Of a stretch of 62,581 nucleotides of DNA, positions 62,546 to 62,581 are shown in pieces; the first letter of the stretch is position 1, and each line of letters starts with the position of its first letter. Source of the stretch: Symploca sp. SIO2E9 (GTDB lineage Bacteria > Cyanobacteriota > Cyanobacteriia > Cyanobacteriales > Coleofasciculaceae); the NCBI GenBank assembly GCA_010692645.1, contig JAAHGS010000026.1, positions 1 to 62,581 on the forward strand. The letters run 5' to 3'. A program made the translations under genes and the position numbers. The notes below the pieces were generated by a model, which searched no databases, was not told the origin of the DNA, and saw only the letters and a list, made by a program, of their open reading frames with translations.

Positions 62546-62581
62546 CTTCCTCTCAGCCACTGTACACTTTGCTTGCTTAGT

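Noticed and set aside
1-62581. tRNA, rRNA and riboswitches, including a cobalamin riboswitch near the radical SAM genes
   Set aside because: No cloverleaf, rRNA segment or B12-box-like pattern was found by eye; a covariance-model search would be needed to exclude small RNAs.

Overview
The window is chromosomal DNA from a cyanobacterium, probably filamentous and repeat-rich; the genus is not determined. The evidence is magnesium chelatase ChlI, NAD(P)H-quinone oxidoreductase NdhH, a Ycf51-family protein, a four-ACT-domain aspartate kinase, ferredoxin-type NirA under a near-perfect NtcA promoter, a CnaT-like protein, and many HIP1-like GCGATCGC octamers. Intergenic space is full of purine-strand tandem repeats such as (GGGGAGAT)n, (GGAGACGC)n and (GGGAGTA)n, plus small palindromic elements. 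I found no rRNA, tRNA or CRISPR array.

Layout. 1-9 kb (minus strand): an accessory enzyme locus with three SAM methyltransferases, two intact cobalamin-binding-type radical SAM paralogues, a third copy broken by an internal deletion, and a KamA-type radical SAM/PLP enzyme. 9.3-18.4 kb (plus strand): a flippase-like membrane protein and four GT-C-type membrane glycosyltransferase-like proteins, two of them paralogues. 18.6-24.1 kb: two small unknown genes, then nitrite assimilation (nirA, divergent from a HEAT-repeat gene and a cnaT-like gene). 24-34.6 kb: a fragment of a third GT-C paralogue, an SDR, an Fe(II)/2-oxoglutarate oxygenase, a peptidoglycan-binding protein, Ycf51, a peptide-type solute-binding lipoprotein, unknown membrane or exported proteins, and a toxin-antitoxin pair whose PIN toxin is split by a 355-bp IS200/IS605-like element. 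34.7-57 kb: TPR-CHAT protein, TldD, a RodZ-like HTH protein, CoaE with a GGDEF/EAL protein, HemD and CobA, aspartate kinase, an ExbB/ExbD pair, a YkvA-like protein, an MlaD/MlaF pair, ChlI, NdhH, a secreted Cys-rich protein and TruB. 57.4-62.4 kb: a polyacidic protein of 18-residue repeats, a NACHT NTPase and a small membrane protein.

How parts connect. HemD and CobA make precorrin-2, which feeds the siroheme needed by NirA and the corrin pathway that the radical SAM enzymes may need. nirA, the HEAT protein and the CnaT-like protein look like one nitrate/nitrite-assimilation locus. The strongest candidates for new biology are the methyltransferase/radical SAM/KamA locus, the beta-solenoid repeat protein, the NACHT protein with its small divergent neighbour, and a family of TATAGC-bounded mini-elements with variable tandem cores. 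The broken radical SAM copy, split toxin, GT-C fragment and IS scars show active turnover of this DNA.
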